IMG/VR virus record: IMGVR_UViG_3300031669_004775
Coordinates: 19,346 to 83,345 of that record
Source: a virus
Direction: 5' to 3' (one strand)
Length of the DNA stretch: 64,000 bases
Positions 7,193 through 16,672 of this stretch are shown here, piece by piece. Position 1 is the first letter of the stretch. Each line of letters opens with the position of its first letter. A program made the translations under genes and the position numbers. Below the pieces are notes generated by a model. The model saw only the letters and a list, made by a program, of their open reading frames with translations. It was not told the origin of the DNA and did not search any database.

Positions 7193-8847
7193 CTATTTCC
7201 CCTAAATTTTTCAAATAATTGTTTAAGTGAGTTTATACTGTCTGCTACCATTTGTTTAGAAGGATCTGGTATTATATTAGATGGATTTGGATTTTCTTTT
7301 GCTGCTTTATAATTAGAAATTTCTTCTTCGCTTATATTCTTTATATTAACTCCATCTAAATCTAATAGATCGCTTTCTGTTTCTGTAGATAATAATTTTC
7401 CACAGAATGGACATGATACTCCATTATCATCTTTTTTTGTCATTGATAAATCAAACTGACTTCCACAAGTTTTACAATTGATTTTATAATCTTGTTTTAA
7501 ATCAGAAAGATAGTCATCAAAATTATAGGGATCATCATCTTCATCTTCATCTTTATCCTTTAATCCTATATCAAGTAGGGTTAAATGCTCATCTGATTTA
7601 CATGATGGACATATAATATCATCTTTAATTTCTCCACAGTCATCATAATAAAATGATACAATTAGATTACACTTCTCACATTCATATGACTCTTTATCAA
7701 ATATATCATCTTCCTGTTCTTCAATGGATCCTTGATTTTTCTCTACCATTATTTTAGCAACATATTCAATTGCTCTTTCCTTGAATGCACAGGATTCACA
7801 AGGAGTTGGTTTGGTAGGAGTAGTTATATCAGTAATAAGTGGACCTTGGTCATGCGGAGGAAATGTAATAGGTTTAGTTTTAACTCCAACATTTTGAGGT
7901 GGAACTTTAATAGATTCTCTACTCCAAACATCTGGATCAAAATTTCTATTCCATCCATTTTTAATACGAGGAGCCCAAGGTCCGCGATTAAATTGAGGAT
8001 ATCCATGTCTATAATGCTCTGGCCAATTTATGAATGACTGATTAAAATTACCATAAATATGACGAACTTCATGTTCTTCAATAGCATCTAACCATGAGGG
8101 TGGAACTTGAGCTTTAATAGCATTCTCACTTACTACCTTGTATCGTTTATCATATTTACGATAGGTTTTAAATCCTGCGGTTGTAAATTTTGGAGTTGTT
8201 TCAACCATTTTTCCATTGATCCACCTATAAACTCTTGTGGTAGGAATTTGCTCAACTTCATCAATCTCTTCTTTTAATTCTATACCTTTCATATATTCTT
8301 CTGGTTTAACTATTACTCTGTTACCATTTGAAACAATTGAGGCGGAGATACTTATTAAATCAGAGTTCATATTTCCAAATGTAATATGTAATCCATCGAA
8401 AGACTCCTCATCTCCTTGATCTGTTCCTGAATGAAATGCAGACATTGAACTATGACTATGAATATCACCAATCATGGTCCAACCATCTATAACAACTGCC
8501 CTATTATATTCAATTGATGCAGGACTCACTTTTTGTGCTGGCGGAAATAACTTATATTTTTTAGTTTTTTCATTATAAAATAATAATACAATTGCTTCTG
8601 ATCTATGTTCTTTTTGAACAGCTCTAAAGAAATTAGAAACCTTAGCTATAGATATTGATGGTATTTTTTCAATATTCATCTTTGCTGTTGCTTGAACACT
8701 TTTTAATATTGAAATATTTTTAACTGGTGATACACTATCCATAATGCCCAATTTCTTTTTTATAAAAATACCTTCTTTTGCAACTATATAATAAATATCA
8801 TCATCTGGTAGTTCTTGTTTTCCATCGGCAACTACTATTTTAAACAT
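7189..8847 (-). CDS. JAB/JAMM metalloprotease with C-terminal zinc ribbons (552 aa)
   Basis: Predicted zinc isopeptidase that matures the ubiquitin-like protein or removes it from targets. The motif GDIHSHSSMSAFHSGTDQ (His130, His132, Ser140, Asp143) fits H-x-H-x7-S-x2-D exactly, and Glu84 in SEAIVLLFY is a fitting catalytic glutamate. The middle is a proline- and tryptophan-rich linker (about 245-335). The last 200 residues contain three cysteine-pair modules: CESCAFKE, CEKCNLIV...CPSCKSD, and CKTCGSQF...CPFCGKLL, which look like zinc ribbons for binding protein or nucleic acid. The start has AAGGAG upstream and overlaps the E2-D-like gene by eight bases. PRTRC plasmid loci also contain a JAB protein, but the ribbon extension here is unusual. 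Confidence 0.82.
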   Translation of the reverse strand: MFKIVVADGKQELPDDDIYYIVAKEGIFIKKKLGIMDSVSPVKNISILKSVQATAKMNIEKIPSISIAKVSNFFRAVQKEHRSEAIVLLFYNEKTKKYKLFPPAQKVSPASIEYNRAVVIDGWTMIGDIHSHSSMSAFHSGTDQGDEESFDGLHITFGNMNSDLISISASIVSNGNRVIVKPEEYMKGIELKEEIDEVEQIPTTRVYRWINGKMVETTPKFTTAGFKTYRKYDKRYKVVSENAIKAQVPPSWLDAIEEHEVRHIYGNFNQSFINWPEHYRHGYPQFNRGPWAPRIKNGWNRNFDPDVWSRESIKVPPQNVGVKTKPITFPPHDQGPLITDITTPTKPTPCESCAFKERAIEYVAKIMVEKNQGSIEEQEDDIFDKESYECEKCNLIVSFYYDDCGEIKDDIICPSCKSDEHLTLLDIGLKDKDEDEDDDPYNFDDYLSDLKQDYKINCKTCGSQFDLSMTKKDDNGVSCPFCGKLLSTETESDLLDLDGVNIKNISEEEISNYKAAKENPNPSNIIPDPSKQMVADSINSLKQLFEKFRGNR

Positions 8848-11500
8848 TAATTAAGCTCCTTGAGTCATTTACATATAGAAAGTGTGAGTTTTCACTTAGA
8901 TAAAAACCTCCATGAAAATTAGGAACTGCTCTAATAAAACCATTTTTATCTTGCTCGGATTTTGAAACTCTTGGATTTGGTATACAATGTAATGTACAGT
9001 CTTTATGAAGCGACATATCAGAATTAGCGCTATAACTATCATACCTTCTTGAATACGAGTCTAATGGATGATATCTCAAAGCTCTTTTCATTTGACTTTG
9101 AACCATCAAGAGTCCTGGATCATTAACATTACCATAATAATTAGGAATAGCAATATCTCCCGATTGAAGTTTAATTTTCTTTAGATCAAATTCAACATGA
9201 TCATTGCTCTTCCATAGTATAGAGTTTATTGGAATTAGTTTGAAATTTTCTATAACATCTTCATACCATAAAGTACAACCATTTGAACATAATACTAATG
9301 GTTGCGGACCGTCAGTAATAATACCAACAATAATATTGTAATCTTTTTTTGGAAAATTTGATATTCTTCCTTTTTCTGCTTTAATCTTCATTCCAGCAGA
9401 TACCTGTTGAAATTTAGTTGTAATTTTTCTGATATATCCAATACGAACATTAGAACCAGTTACAAATAATTCTTCAGATAGATTTCCTAGTTTATTTGCT
9501 AATATAAATGATATGTTAATGGTTTTTACTTTCTCTTCTATTTTAAATGCTTCAATTCTTTTAATATCTAGAACACTTAAAGGGTTTGTCCAATTTGCAA
9601 CTACAACTAGATCACCAACTTCAAATTTAACAATGCCAGAGTGGGTATCTATTTCAAATGTGGTATCATTCTTAATGAGATTTTTAATATTTTCTGATTT
9701 AGATTTTTCACAAAGTGCATTAACATTAATATTATAGTGAGTAGGTGTTTTATAGACTATGGATGGAATTGTGCTTCCATTATCATCAAACTCTATAAAT
9801 TCCATAATACTTCGACCAACTGAAGTTGCTTTAGAATTTTGACATATTGCTGTATAATCAAGTTTTGGATATATTCTTCTATTGCGACGATTGTTTGAAG
9901 TATTATTACTATATACTGCTAAGTCGGCATTTTGTCTTTGAGGATCCATAGACTTAAATTTAAACATCAAGTCATTATTTGATGCAACATCAATACTATC
10001 AAATATACATCTTTCTATTTGTTTGATAATAGGAGAATCACTTGCATTAGAATGACTGTATAAATATTCATCCCCTATTTTCAAATTCATATCATATATG
10101 CTTAAATTATCTGTATCTACTTTTTCTAATCCTTTTGGAAGATTGTTAGCTAAATAATATCTATTTCCCATTCTTATCTCTGGTCGACCATCTATACATT
10201 TTCTAATATAGTAAATTTTTTTACATACTTCTGACCCAGTGATATCTATATATTTAATAATATCACCGGATTTAATAATGAATCCATTAAGATCAATAGT
10301 TTTAATAAATCGCTGTTCTTCAATTCTTTCTTTTAAATATTGAATAGATTTTCTATTTAGTGTAAAATTAAATACTTTTTCATTATATGAAATTCTTATT
10401 ATTTTAGGATCGTCTCCTCTAATGCCAATAAATGAAATAACGAAATATTTCTTTGTTTTATTTACATTTTCAAAAGAATCTCCAATTTCTAATTTAAGTA
10501 TATCAGTTATATAAAAACCAGTAGTGATGTCATAATAAAGCTGATCAACTCTTTTATTAATTTTTCCAGTTTGAATTTCTCCAATGATTGCGGGTTTTGT
10601 AAAGGTTTTTAAAAATGTAGTATAAGTATCTGAATTACCATTATTATTTGATCTGCTGGTTCTTCTTTCTTTTATAATATTAATAAGTTCAAAGATATTG
10701 TGATTATATCTAACCCAGTCAGCGACATATACAAACATTGGATCTTTTCTTGATAGATATTGCCATTCTAAAAAATTTGATATTCCTACAACGTTTTTAT
10801 ATGCATTGATGTTATATGTGTAGTCTGTATTAAAGATACTTGTCCAAAATATATCAATAGTTGATCTAACAGCTTCATGATCTGTGTTATATGATTCTGA
10901 ATTAAGTCTATCACCAAAACATATTGCCTGACTTTCTGCAATATTTGACATTGGCATTTTTAAAAGATAATCAGATAATCCTATCATTTGACTAGTTCTA
11001 ATAAAAGAATAACCAACTTCGACATTTGCTTTTTCATTAATATAAATGACAAATACAACATATGGAAATGCAAGATTTAATTTATAGTATCTGTTAGTTG
11101 ATGAAGTTTGTGTAACATTGCTCTCTAACCAACCTTTAATATCATATTCTTCTAGTAATCCTTTTGATTTAATTTCTTCATACATAAGATCAAAGTTTAA
11201 TGACATTGCTACTGTTCTAAATTGGGGTGGTTCTTCAATAACATATATTCTTCCTCCATTTTTAAGCGTTTCAATATATCTACAACCAGGAGGAAGAATC
11301 GTTGAAGTTTTTTCTGATAATAATGAATATTTTTTAAGATATTCATCTGTTGGTAATACTTTTATTCGTTTAGTTGGTAATGCTTCAGTATGATCCTGTG
11401 CTGATAAATCAGTTGGTTGATGCGAAATTAATAGAGATGTATAACGTTTATTTATTCTAATATCATAATCTTCATAAAGATCTTTCATTCCCAATTGCAT
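8840..11500 (-). CDS. large protein with prokaryotic E2-family-D (PRTRC protein B)-like N-terminus (886 aa)
   Basis: Residues about 65-200 carry PPGCRYIE, PPQFRTVAMSL and LAFPYVVFVIYIN, then LLKMPMSNIAESQAICFGD with Cys194. This layout (P-V-F strand, P..N, then C-x-G) recalls the Prok-E2 family D / PRTRC protein B domain, in which the Cys is taken to be the conjugating residue. The remaining 650 residues are beta-rich with repeated basic segments such as SGDIIKYIDITG and GDLVVVANW that look like small SH3/KOW-type barrels; I do not recognise a named domain there. It begins the JAB-E1-Ubl-E1'-E2 block. The E2 assignment is inference from motif and context, and the long C-terminal part could select the target. 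Confidence 0.55.
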   Translation of the reverse strand: MQLGMKDLYEDYDIRINKRYTSLLISHQPTDLSAQDHTEALPTKRIKVLPTDEYLKKYSLLSEKTSTILPPGCRYIETLKNGGRIYVIEEPPQFRTVAMSLNFDLMYEEIKSKGLLEEYDIKGWLESNVTQTSSTNRYYKLNLAFPYVVFVIYINEKANVEVGYSFIRTSQMIGLSDYLLKMPMSNIAESQAICFGDRLNSESYNTDHEAVRSTIDIFWTSIFNTDYTYNINAYKNVVGISNFLEWQYLSRKDPMFVYVADWVRYNHNIFELINIIKERRTSRSNNNGNSDTYTTFLKTFTKPAIIGEIQTGKINKRVDQLYYDITTGFYITDILKLEIGDSFENVNKTKKYFVISFIGIRGDDPKIIRISYNEKVFNFTLNRKSIQYLKERIEEQRFIKTIDLNGFIIKSGDIIKYIDITGSEVCKKIYYIRKCIDGRPEIRMGNRYYLANNLPKGLEKVDTDNLSIYDMNLKIGDEYLYSHSNASDSPIIKQIERCIFDSIDVASNNDLMFKFKSMDPQRQNADLAVYSNNTSNNRRNRRIYPKLDYTAICQNSKATSVGRSIMEFIEFDDNGSTIPSIVYKTPTHYNINVNALCEKSKSENIKNLIKNDTTFEIDTHSGIVKFEVGDLVVVANWTNPLSVLDIKRIEAFKIEEKVKTINISFILANKLGNLSEELFVTGSNVRIGYIRKITTKFQQVSAGMKIKAEKGRISNFPKKDYNIIVGIITDGPQPLVLCSNGCTLWYEDVIENFKLIPINSILWKSNDHVEFDLKKIKLQSGDIAIPNYYGNVNDPGLLMVQSQMKRALRYHPLDSYSRRYDSYSANSDMSLHKDCTLHCIPNPRVSKSEQDKNGFIRAVPNFHGGFYLSENSHFLYVNDSRSLINV

Positions 11501-11503
11501 TTG

Positions 11504-11881
11504 TTATTCCCCTCTATAGAATTTTATAAGTTTTGCAAATTCAGTTATTATTTTTTTTGCTGATCTTCCCTCAAGTTTATGAGATTGATGTCTTCGTGGC
11601 ATCTGGGGTAAATCCGCACCTTGAATATCAATTATTTTTATTGAATAGTAATTAGAAATATATTCATCCATTGGATCTCTTTCTAATGTTAAAAATGAGA
11701 TGTGTCCTTTATTTTTAGCAGGAACTTCTAATGCAAGAAATATATTTGCTCCACTTGGCAGTACTTGAGGATATTTTACTTTTGTGCTTTCTTCTTCCCA
11801 TATTTTTGTGCAAAATTCCTTTATCAGTACTGTAATATCACTTGATGGGATATCTTTTAAAAGTTGATCTATAATATCCAT
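11504..11881 (-). CDS. hypothetical protein (125 aa), first in ubiquitin-like block
   Basis: No recognised family. The protein reads as a compact alpha/beta fold: helix MDIIDQLLKDI, VKYPQVLPSGANIFLALEVPA, then strands GHISFLTLERD and YYSIKIIDIQGADL, a basic PRRHQSHK segment, and a C-terminal helix KKIITEFAKLIKFYRG. Its stop is separated from the next gene only by that gene's ribosome site (GAGGGG spans the stop), so it belongs to the same transcript as the E2-D/JAB/E1/Ubl genes. It may be a further component of that pathway, but nothing in the sequence shows this. Confidence 0.6.
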   Translation of the reverse strand: MDIIDQLLKDIPSSDITVLIKEFCTKIWEEESTKVKYPQVLPSGANIFLALEVPAKNKGHISFLTLERDPMDEYISNYYSIKIIDIQGADLPQMPRRHQSHKLEGRSAKKIITEFAKLIKFYRGE

Positions 11882-11889
11882 AATTGCTC

Positions 11890-12204
11890 CTATTTTATAG
11901 GTGAAATTTTATATCTCTGATCAGAAGTTTCTAACCAATCAACAGTTGCAAATGGAACTGATCTCCAGTCACCTTTATCTAAATCATAGACATGAATTAT
12001 TCCACTCTTTTGCATCAACTTTAATATCTTTGGCATATTAACACTTTTAGGATGATGTTTCTGTGGAATTTTTTCAAAATCTAAGGTACATTTCATAGTT
12101 CTTGAAACTCCACTCTTTTTAATAAATCGAATGGTTGCTTCTCCAGCTTCATATATGGTTTCCCAAAATTTAACTGCATTTCTAATCTGCTCTTCTGCTG
12201 CCAT
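11890..12204 (-). CDS. small beta-barrel protein resembling the phage DUF2693/WYL_2 family (104 aa)
   Basis: After an N-terminal helix the protein reads ATIRFIKKSGVSRTMKCTLDFEKIP, then IIHVYDLDKGDWRSVPFATVDWLE. A strand with F-x-K-x-x-G-x-x-R followed by a later V-Y-D...W-R-S is the pattern I associate with small Sm/SH3-like barrels common in phages (DUF2693/WYL_2). Such proteins are thought to bind nucleic acid or small ligands, but no activity is established. It sits between the radical SAM gene and the start of the ubiquitin-like block. Confidence 0.5.
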   Translation of the reverse strand: MAAEEQIRNAVKFWETIYEAGEATIRFIKKSGVSRTMKCTLDFEKIPQKHHPKSVNMPKILKLMQKSGIIHVYDLDKGDWRSVPFATVDWLETSDQRYKISPIK

Positions 12205-12206
12205 TT

Positions 12207-13229
12207 TTATACCCTCCTATCGAGATGAATTAAATCTTCTGTTCCTTGATCTGTTTCATTAATATGTTTACTCATTAATAAGCATGTATGGTTACATCCT
12301 AGACAATGAACTTCTTTATCTTTTGAAATTGCTTTTTCAGCAATAAATGATATGTTACCTTTTGAGTCGATTAAATTTGATACCTTAACTAATTTTGGAG
12401 CATGAGTTCCTCTTATTCTTAAACATAATCTAATCGTTCCATCTGCATCAACGGTTACATTATGAAGATCTTTCTCCAATTCACAATCTAATTCTGATGG
12501 TAGAATTTCCCAGATTTTTGGTAATAAGATTTCTTTCATATGAATATCTAAATCACTATCATTTAACGAATCAAATACATCAGATAATTCTGAAGATTGT
12601 TCTACCAATAAGTTTTCATCACTTATATTAGAGAAATCATAAAATGGACTTTTTGCTATATCAACAAATGTTATATCACTGCTGATCCCATTTTCTGTTA
12701 ATAGTTTAACAAGATCATATAGATATTTTACATTATGTTTCATAACTGTTATTTCAGCAACAACATCATTAATACGATCTTTGAGTTTTAAAAGATTTTC
12801 AAAACCAGATATGCTTTTTATTATTCTGTCAAACTTACCTTTTTCATTAAATGATGGATCAACAGATGCAGTAAATCCTTGAATATGATCAACGTTATCA
12901 AATAAGTTTTCAATCAATGGAATAATTTCATTTGTATTATTTGATATGATAGTGTAGTGAATATAATTTTCATTACAGTGGTTGATAATATCAGCTAAAT
13001 CTTTCCTCAAAATTGGCTCGCCGCCATACCAGATATGAAAGCAATCTGGATTGTGCAACTGAAATTGATCTAATCCTTTGATAACTTGCTCTGTGGTCAT
13101 TTCATTTTTTATATAATGACTCATAGGAGGATATTCAGAAGGCATGGTGGGATAGTTTTTTACAATTGCACAGTAGTCACAATTTAGGTTACATCTACGA
13201 GTTAACAACCAATTTACTATTCTTATCAT
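12207..13229 (-). CDS. radical SAM enzyme with C-terminal SPASM-like cysteines (340 aa)
   Basis: Cysteines 13, 17 and 20 form the CxxxCxxC site for a 4Fe-4S cluster that cleaves S-adenosylmethionine. FHIWYGGEPILRKDL gives the usual GGEP motif, and the barrel continues through TIISNNTN and FTASVDP. Near the C-terminus VTVDADGTIRLCLRIRG and HCLGCNHTCLL resemble the SPASM/twitch auxiliary-cluster region used by peptide-modifying enzymes (anSME, PqqE type). It is longer than QueE, so 7-deazaguanine synthesis is less likely than peptide or protein modification. AAGGAGG lies close before the ATG. The substrate is unknown. Confidence 0.85.
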   Translation of the reverse strand: MIRIVNWLLTRRCNLNCDYCAIVKNYPTMPSEYPPMSHYIKNEMTTEQVIKGLDQFQLHNPDCFHIWYGGEPILRKDLADIINHCNENYIHYTIISNNTNEIIPLIENLFDNVDHIQGFTASVDPSFNEKGKFDRIIKSISGFENLLKLKDRINDVVAEITVMKHNVKYLYDLVKLLTENGISSDITFVDIAKSPFYDFSNISDENLLVEQSSELSDVFDSLNDSDLDIHMKEILLPKIWEILPSELDCELEKDLHNVTVDADGTIRLCLRIRGTHAPKLVKVSNLIDSKGNISFIAEKAISKDKEVHCLGCNHTCLLMSKHINETDQGTEDLIHLDRRV

Positions 13230-13238
13230 TAAACCTCC

Positions 13239-15434
13239 TTATGATTTAAACTGAAGAACTTGATCTGCTTCTAGTTGGTCTTGGTGAGTATGTGAAATTA
13301 AATATATTGATTTTCCTTTCTTTAATCTTATTAATACCTTAGATACATAATCAATATTTTGAGCATCCAAACTATCAAAGATTTCATCAAATATTAATAG
13401 ATTTACTTTTATTCCTAAATTCTTTGATTGTAAATCTCCAAGGGTTAATACTGTTGCAATATCAACTAATCTTGTTTGACCACCTGATAACTGAAGTCTT
13501 TTATTTGCTCTTGTATGTGTATCCAAAACTTTAACTGAAATTTTATCTCTCATTTCTCCTGACTTGATTGCATCCTGGGTATCAAATGAAATAATATAAC
13601 GACCATTTGATATTTCCTCCAAATATTCAGATACTTTTTTATTCATAAATGGAATAGCTTCATCAATTAATGTTGATGGAATACCAGTGGGTGAATAAGC
13701 AGATTTCCAAAAATCATATATTTGATATAGTCTATTTTCAGATATAATTGATTTTTGAATAGCTTGAATCTCTTTTGTATATTCTATAACTCTACTGATA
13801 TAACCATTCAATTGGGTTTCATTATATTCTTCTTCTTCTTTTTGTCTAATATCTCTCAAAAGATTTTGTTTTGTGTTCTCTGCTATTTGTAAAGATTGTT
13901 TAGATGATTCTAGTTCTTGTTTAATAAGTTCAACTTCTATTTTTTTGGATAACAATTTCTTTATTGATTCATTTAATTGATTGATCTTTATAAGTGAATT
14001 AGATCGAAGAATAGATAATTGTTCTTTTCCAGCTATTTCAACTTTTTCAAGAACAGTTTTTATTCTTTCATTTACTTCTTCAAGTTTTTCTTCATGATTT
14101 TGTTTTAATACTTTTAATTCAATATCATATTGAATGTTGAGATTATTTAACTTTTGTTGTTCATCAGTAATTTTTAAACCAAGTGCATAAATACTATCAT
14201 TAAATTTCTTAATACTTTCTTCACAGTTTATAATAGAATCTTCAGATTTTTTAATTTCATCTTTTAGATGTTGTTTAACATCACCAGTAATTTTTTGAAG
14301 ACAAGTTGGGCATGATGATATTTTAGATTCAAATACGCTTTGATTGATTTTATTAATATTTTGCTTGAATGATAAAACTTGAGTTTTAAATGTTTGAACA
14401 TCTACTTCGAGTTTATGTTTCTCTTCTATTAATTCTTTTACTTTTTTATTTATTTTGGATTCACCTTCTCTCCATTCAGCTACTGATTCGTCTTTAATTT
14501 TATTGTAACTTATGGTGAGATCTTCTTTAGCTTCATCTGCTTTACTTTTTAACTCATATATTTTAAGTTCTTTTTGAGTTAGCAGTTGATTTTCTTGAGA
14601 TTCATTTTGCAGTTCAATAGAATCTAAATCTTTTTGTAAGACATCTATTTCTGTTTGAACTTTAGTTGGATCGAAATCTTTTAATTGTAGTTGAGCTATA
14701 GTTTCTTTCCAAGTGTTGATGATACGGTTAGATTGTTCTACCGATTGTTTAAGATCCCTTATATTAGTTAATTTGTCAAGTTCAAATTGTATCTTTAGAT
14801 TTTTTAATTCTTCTATCCTCTCATGTGATTCAGTAATTAATCCTTGCTTAATCCCCATCTGTCGTTCATGAGATTCAATAATTTGTCCTGCTGTTTTCTT
14901 ATTATTATCTGCTTCTTTATAGTAGTCAACATAATTATCAAGACCTAATAGTTTACGAAAGATTTCTTTCTGTTTTGAATCAGTTAAATCAGTGAAAAAG
15001 TCTTTAACTTTCTGACCAAACATTGAAGTGTTCATAAAACTTTTTTGTGAACACCACAATCTTTCAATTTCTGGAATTACTTCTTTTGATCCTGATTTAA
15101 TATCAACTCCATTCTTATTTAATACAACGTTGTTTCCTCCAAACTTTGAATAACTTTGATACCTTTTTACAAAATAATTATCATCATTAATTGAGAATTT
15201 AACCCATGTATGGCAGTTCTTTTCAACAACGTTATTGACAACATCATCTCCTTTCAATCCCTTACTAGTTGTTCCAAATAATGTAAATGGTATTGCATCT
15301 AGCGCCATTGTTTTACCAACACCATTTGGACCAGTTAGAAGAGTAATATTATCATTTACAAATGATAGAATCATTGGATCAATATAGGGTCCATAATTTT
15401 CCATCCCTACTTCATGCAGTGTTATTTCTCTCAT
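13239..15434 (-). CDS. SbcC/Rad50/T4 gp46-like recombination endonuclease subunit (731 aa)
   Basis: ATPase half of the Mre11-Rad50 type nuclease that processes DNA ends for recombination-dependent replication. Walker A GPNGVGKT is at residues 35-42. Long coiled coils flank a zinc hook, CPTC at 375-378. The ABC signature LQLSGGQTRLVDIA and Walker B NLLIFDEIFDSLD lie near the C-terminus, followed by a switch histidine in ISHTHQDQ. The size is typical: T4 gp46 is shorter and E. coli SbcC longer. It overlaps the partner SbcD-like gene by four bases, the usual D-then-C order. Confidence 0.93.
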   Translation of the reverse strand: MREITLHEVGMENYGPYIDPMILSFVNDNITLLTGPNGVGKTMALDAIPFTLFGTTSKGLKGDDVVNNVVEKNCHTWVKFSINDDNYFVKRYQSYSKFGGNNVVLNKNGVDIKSGSKEVIPEIERLWCSQKSFMNTSMFGQKVKDFFTDLTDSKQKEIFRKLLGLDNYVDYYKEADNNKKTAGQIIESHERQMGIKQGLITESHERIEELKNLKIQFELDKLTNIRDLKQSVEQSNRIINTWKETIAQLQLKDFDPTKVQTEIDVLQKDLDSIELQNESQENQLLTQKELKIYELKSKADEAKEDLTISYNKIKDESVAEWREGESKINKKVKELIEEKHKLEVDVQTFKTQVLSFKQNINKINQSVFESKISSCPTCLQKITGDVKQHLKDEIKKSEDSIINCEESIKKFNDSIYALGLKITDEQQKLNNLNIQYDIELKVLKQNHEEKLEEVNERIKTVLEKVEIAGKEQLSILRSNSLIKINQLNESIKKLLSKKIEVELIKQELESSKQSLQIAENTKQNLLRDIRQKEEEEYNETQLNGYISRVIEYTKEIQAIQKSIISENRLYQIYDFWKSAYSPTGIPSTLIDEAIPFMNKKVSEYLEEISNGRYIISFDTQDAIKSGEMRDKISVKVLDTHTRANKRLQLSGGQTRLVDIATVLTLGDLQSKNLGIKVNLLIFDEIFDSLDAQNIDYVSKVLIRLKKGKSIYLISHTHQDQLEADQVLQFKS

Positions 15435-16453
15435 ATATTCACCTCACAAGCATCAATTATTTGAAGTCCTATATCTAAATATTCTTGACGTTCATTTTCT
15501 GGAATTTCTTTTATCTCGAGATATCTTTCTAATTTTTCTTTTTGTGACATTGTGCTTGTAATACCTCTATCAGTCACATCAGCTTCTGTTTTATCAACAA
15601 CATTGAAGTCTTCAAAACCTGTAATATCAACTTTTTCTTCTTTCATTAGAATCTTGATATAATGACCTTGATCTCGTGCATCTTTTGCAACTTTCATTAT
15701 CTGTTTTTTATTTTTTGATGTTAACTCAATTTGTATAAATTTTTTATATCCTTTTGTTAGAACTGATTTTACTTCTAATGTTTTTGAATCAATGATCAAA
15801 AATCTTTTAGGATCTCCTTTTTCTCCCCAATCTAATTGTATTGGAGATCCTACATAATACATACTTGTATGTTCTTCAATAATTTCTTGTGGTTTATGAT
15901 AATGTCCGAGAAGAATTAGTTTATATCTTGATCTTAAATCAGACATACTAATATTTGAAATGATACTTATTCCTGAATTTAACACTCCTTCACTTAATCC
16001 AAAATGTGAAATTAGTATATCTGCTTTTCCTTTCTTAACCTGTTCAACAACCTTAGTCGAATAAGGCACAAATAATATATTTTCAAACTTTTCAGATTTC
16101 TTACTTATCCAATGAACATTTGAAATGTTTTCCAATGATCTTAATGCAGAAACAGCATCCTCTCCCTTTCCAGATAAATCATGGTTACCATCAATTACCC
16201 AAAATTGAAAGTAGCTGCAATCATTAAAAAATTGAAGCATAACATCTTGTGCTAATGCATAGATAATTGATTTTCCATGAAGAATATCTCCTCCAATTAC
16301 AATATTCTCTATTTCATTTTTCTTACAATGATCCATCATAAAATATAAAGATCTAGTTAGTCCATGTAATCTTTCTGGAAGACCTGATGAGTCTTCTATT
16401 GGATCTTGACCATATCTAGATAGATGTATATCTGCTGTAAATCCAAATTTCAT
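15431..16453 (-). CDS. SbcD/Mre11/T4 gp47-like nuclease subunit (340 aa)
   Basis: Metallophosphoesterase subunit of the SbcCD/gp46-gp47 complex, binding two metal ions. All phosphoesterase motifs are visible: ADIHLS at the N-terminus, IVIGGDILHG, WVIDGNHDLSG, ISHFGLSEG and LLGHYHKPQ. The length equals that of T4 gp47. The C-terminal 100 residues probably hold the Rad50-binding helices. It is transcribed directly before the gp46-like gene with a four-base overlap, so the pair is coupled. Confidence 0.93.
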   Translation of the reverse strand: MKFGFTADIHLSRYGQDPIEDSSGLPERLHGLTRSLYFMMDHCKKNEIENIVIGGDILHGKSIIYALAQDVMLQFFNDCSYFQFWVIDGNHDLSGKGEDAVSALRSLENISNVHWISKKSEKFENILFVPYSTKVVEQVKKGKADILISHFGLSEGVLNSGISIISNISMSDLRSRYKLILLGHYHKPQEIIEEHTSMYYVGSPIQLDWGEKGDPKRFLIIDSKTLEVKSVLTKGYKKFIQIELTSKNKKQIMKVAKDARDQGHYIKILMKEEKVDITGFEDFNVVDKTEADVTDRGITSTMSQKEKLERYLEIKEIPENERQEYLDIGLQIIDACEVNI

Positions 16454-16465
16454 TTTCCCTCCTCA

Positions 16466-16672
16466 TTAATAAATCCATACACCCTTTTCTTCTACTTCTT
16501 TTTCTTTCTTCTCAATAAATTCTAAAAATAAATCACATGCAGTGTCTTCCATAAATGATTTAGAACACATTGGTTTAACAATACATATCTGACAAGGACT
16601 ATCTTCTAATAGGGTCATATAATAAATAAATTGCATTGGACCTTGTCCAATAAGTTCTTCTCGTTTGGTCAT
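16466..16672 (-). CDS. small cysteine-rich protein (68 aa)
   Basis: Five cysteines fall in a short block: CQICIVKPMCSKS...ACDLFLEF, followed by a charged helix FIEKKEKEVEEKGVW. The spacing C-x2-C-x5-C-x9-C could bind zinc or an iron-sulfur cluster. The ATG overlaps the helicase stop by one base (TAATG). Small proteins with this kind of cysteine layout are frequent in large phages and usually have no assigned function. No finer call is possible. Confidence 0.6.
   Translation of the reverse strand: MTKREELIGQGPMQFIYYMTLLEDSPCQICIVKPMCSKSFMEDTACDLFLEFIEKKEKEVEEKGVWIY

Noticed and set aside
12207-13229. QueE (7-carboxy-7-deazaguanine synthase)
   Set aside because: It is about 100 residues too long and has a C-terminal SPASM-like cysteine region that QueE lacks.
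13239-15434. SMC-type chromosome protein
   Set aside because: The CPTC zinc hook and the adjacent SbcD/gp47-like nuclease identify it as Rad50/SbcC/gp46.
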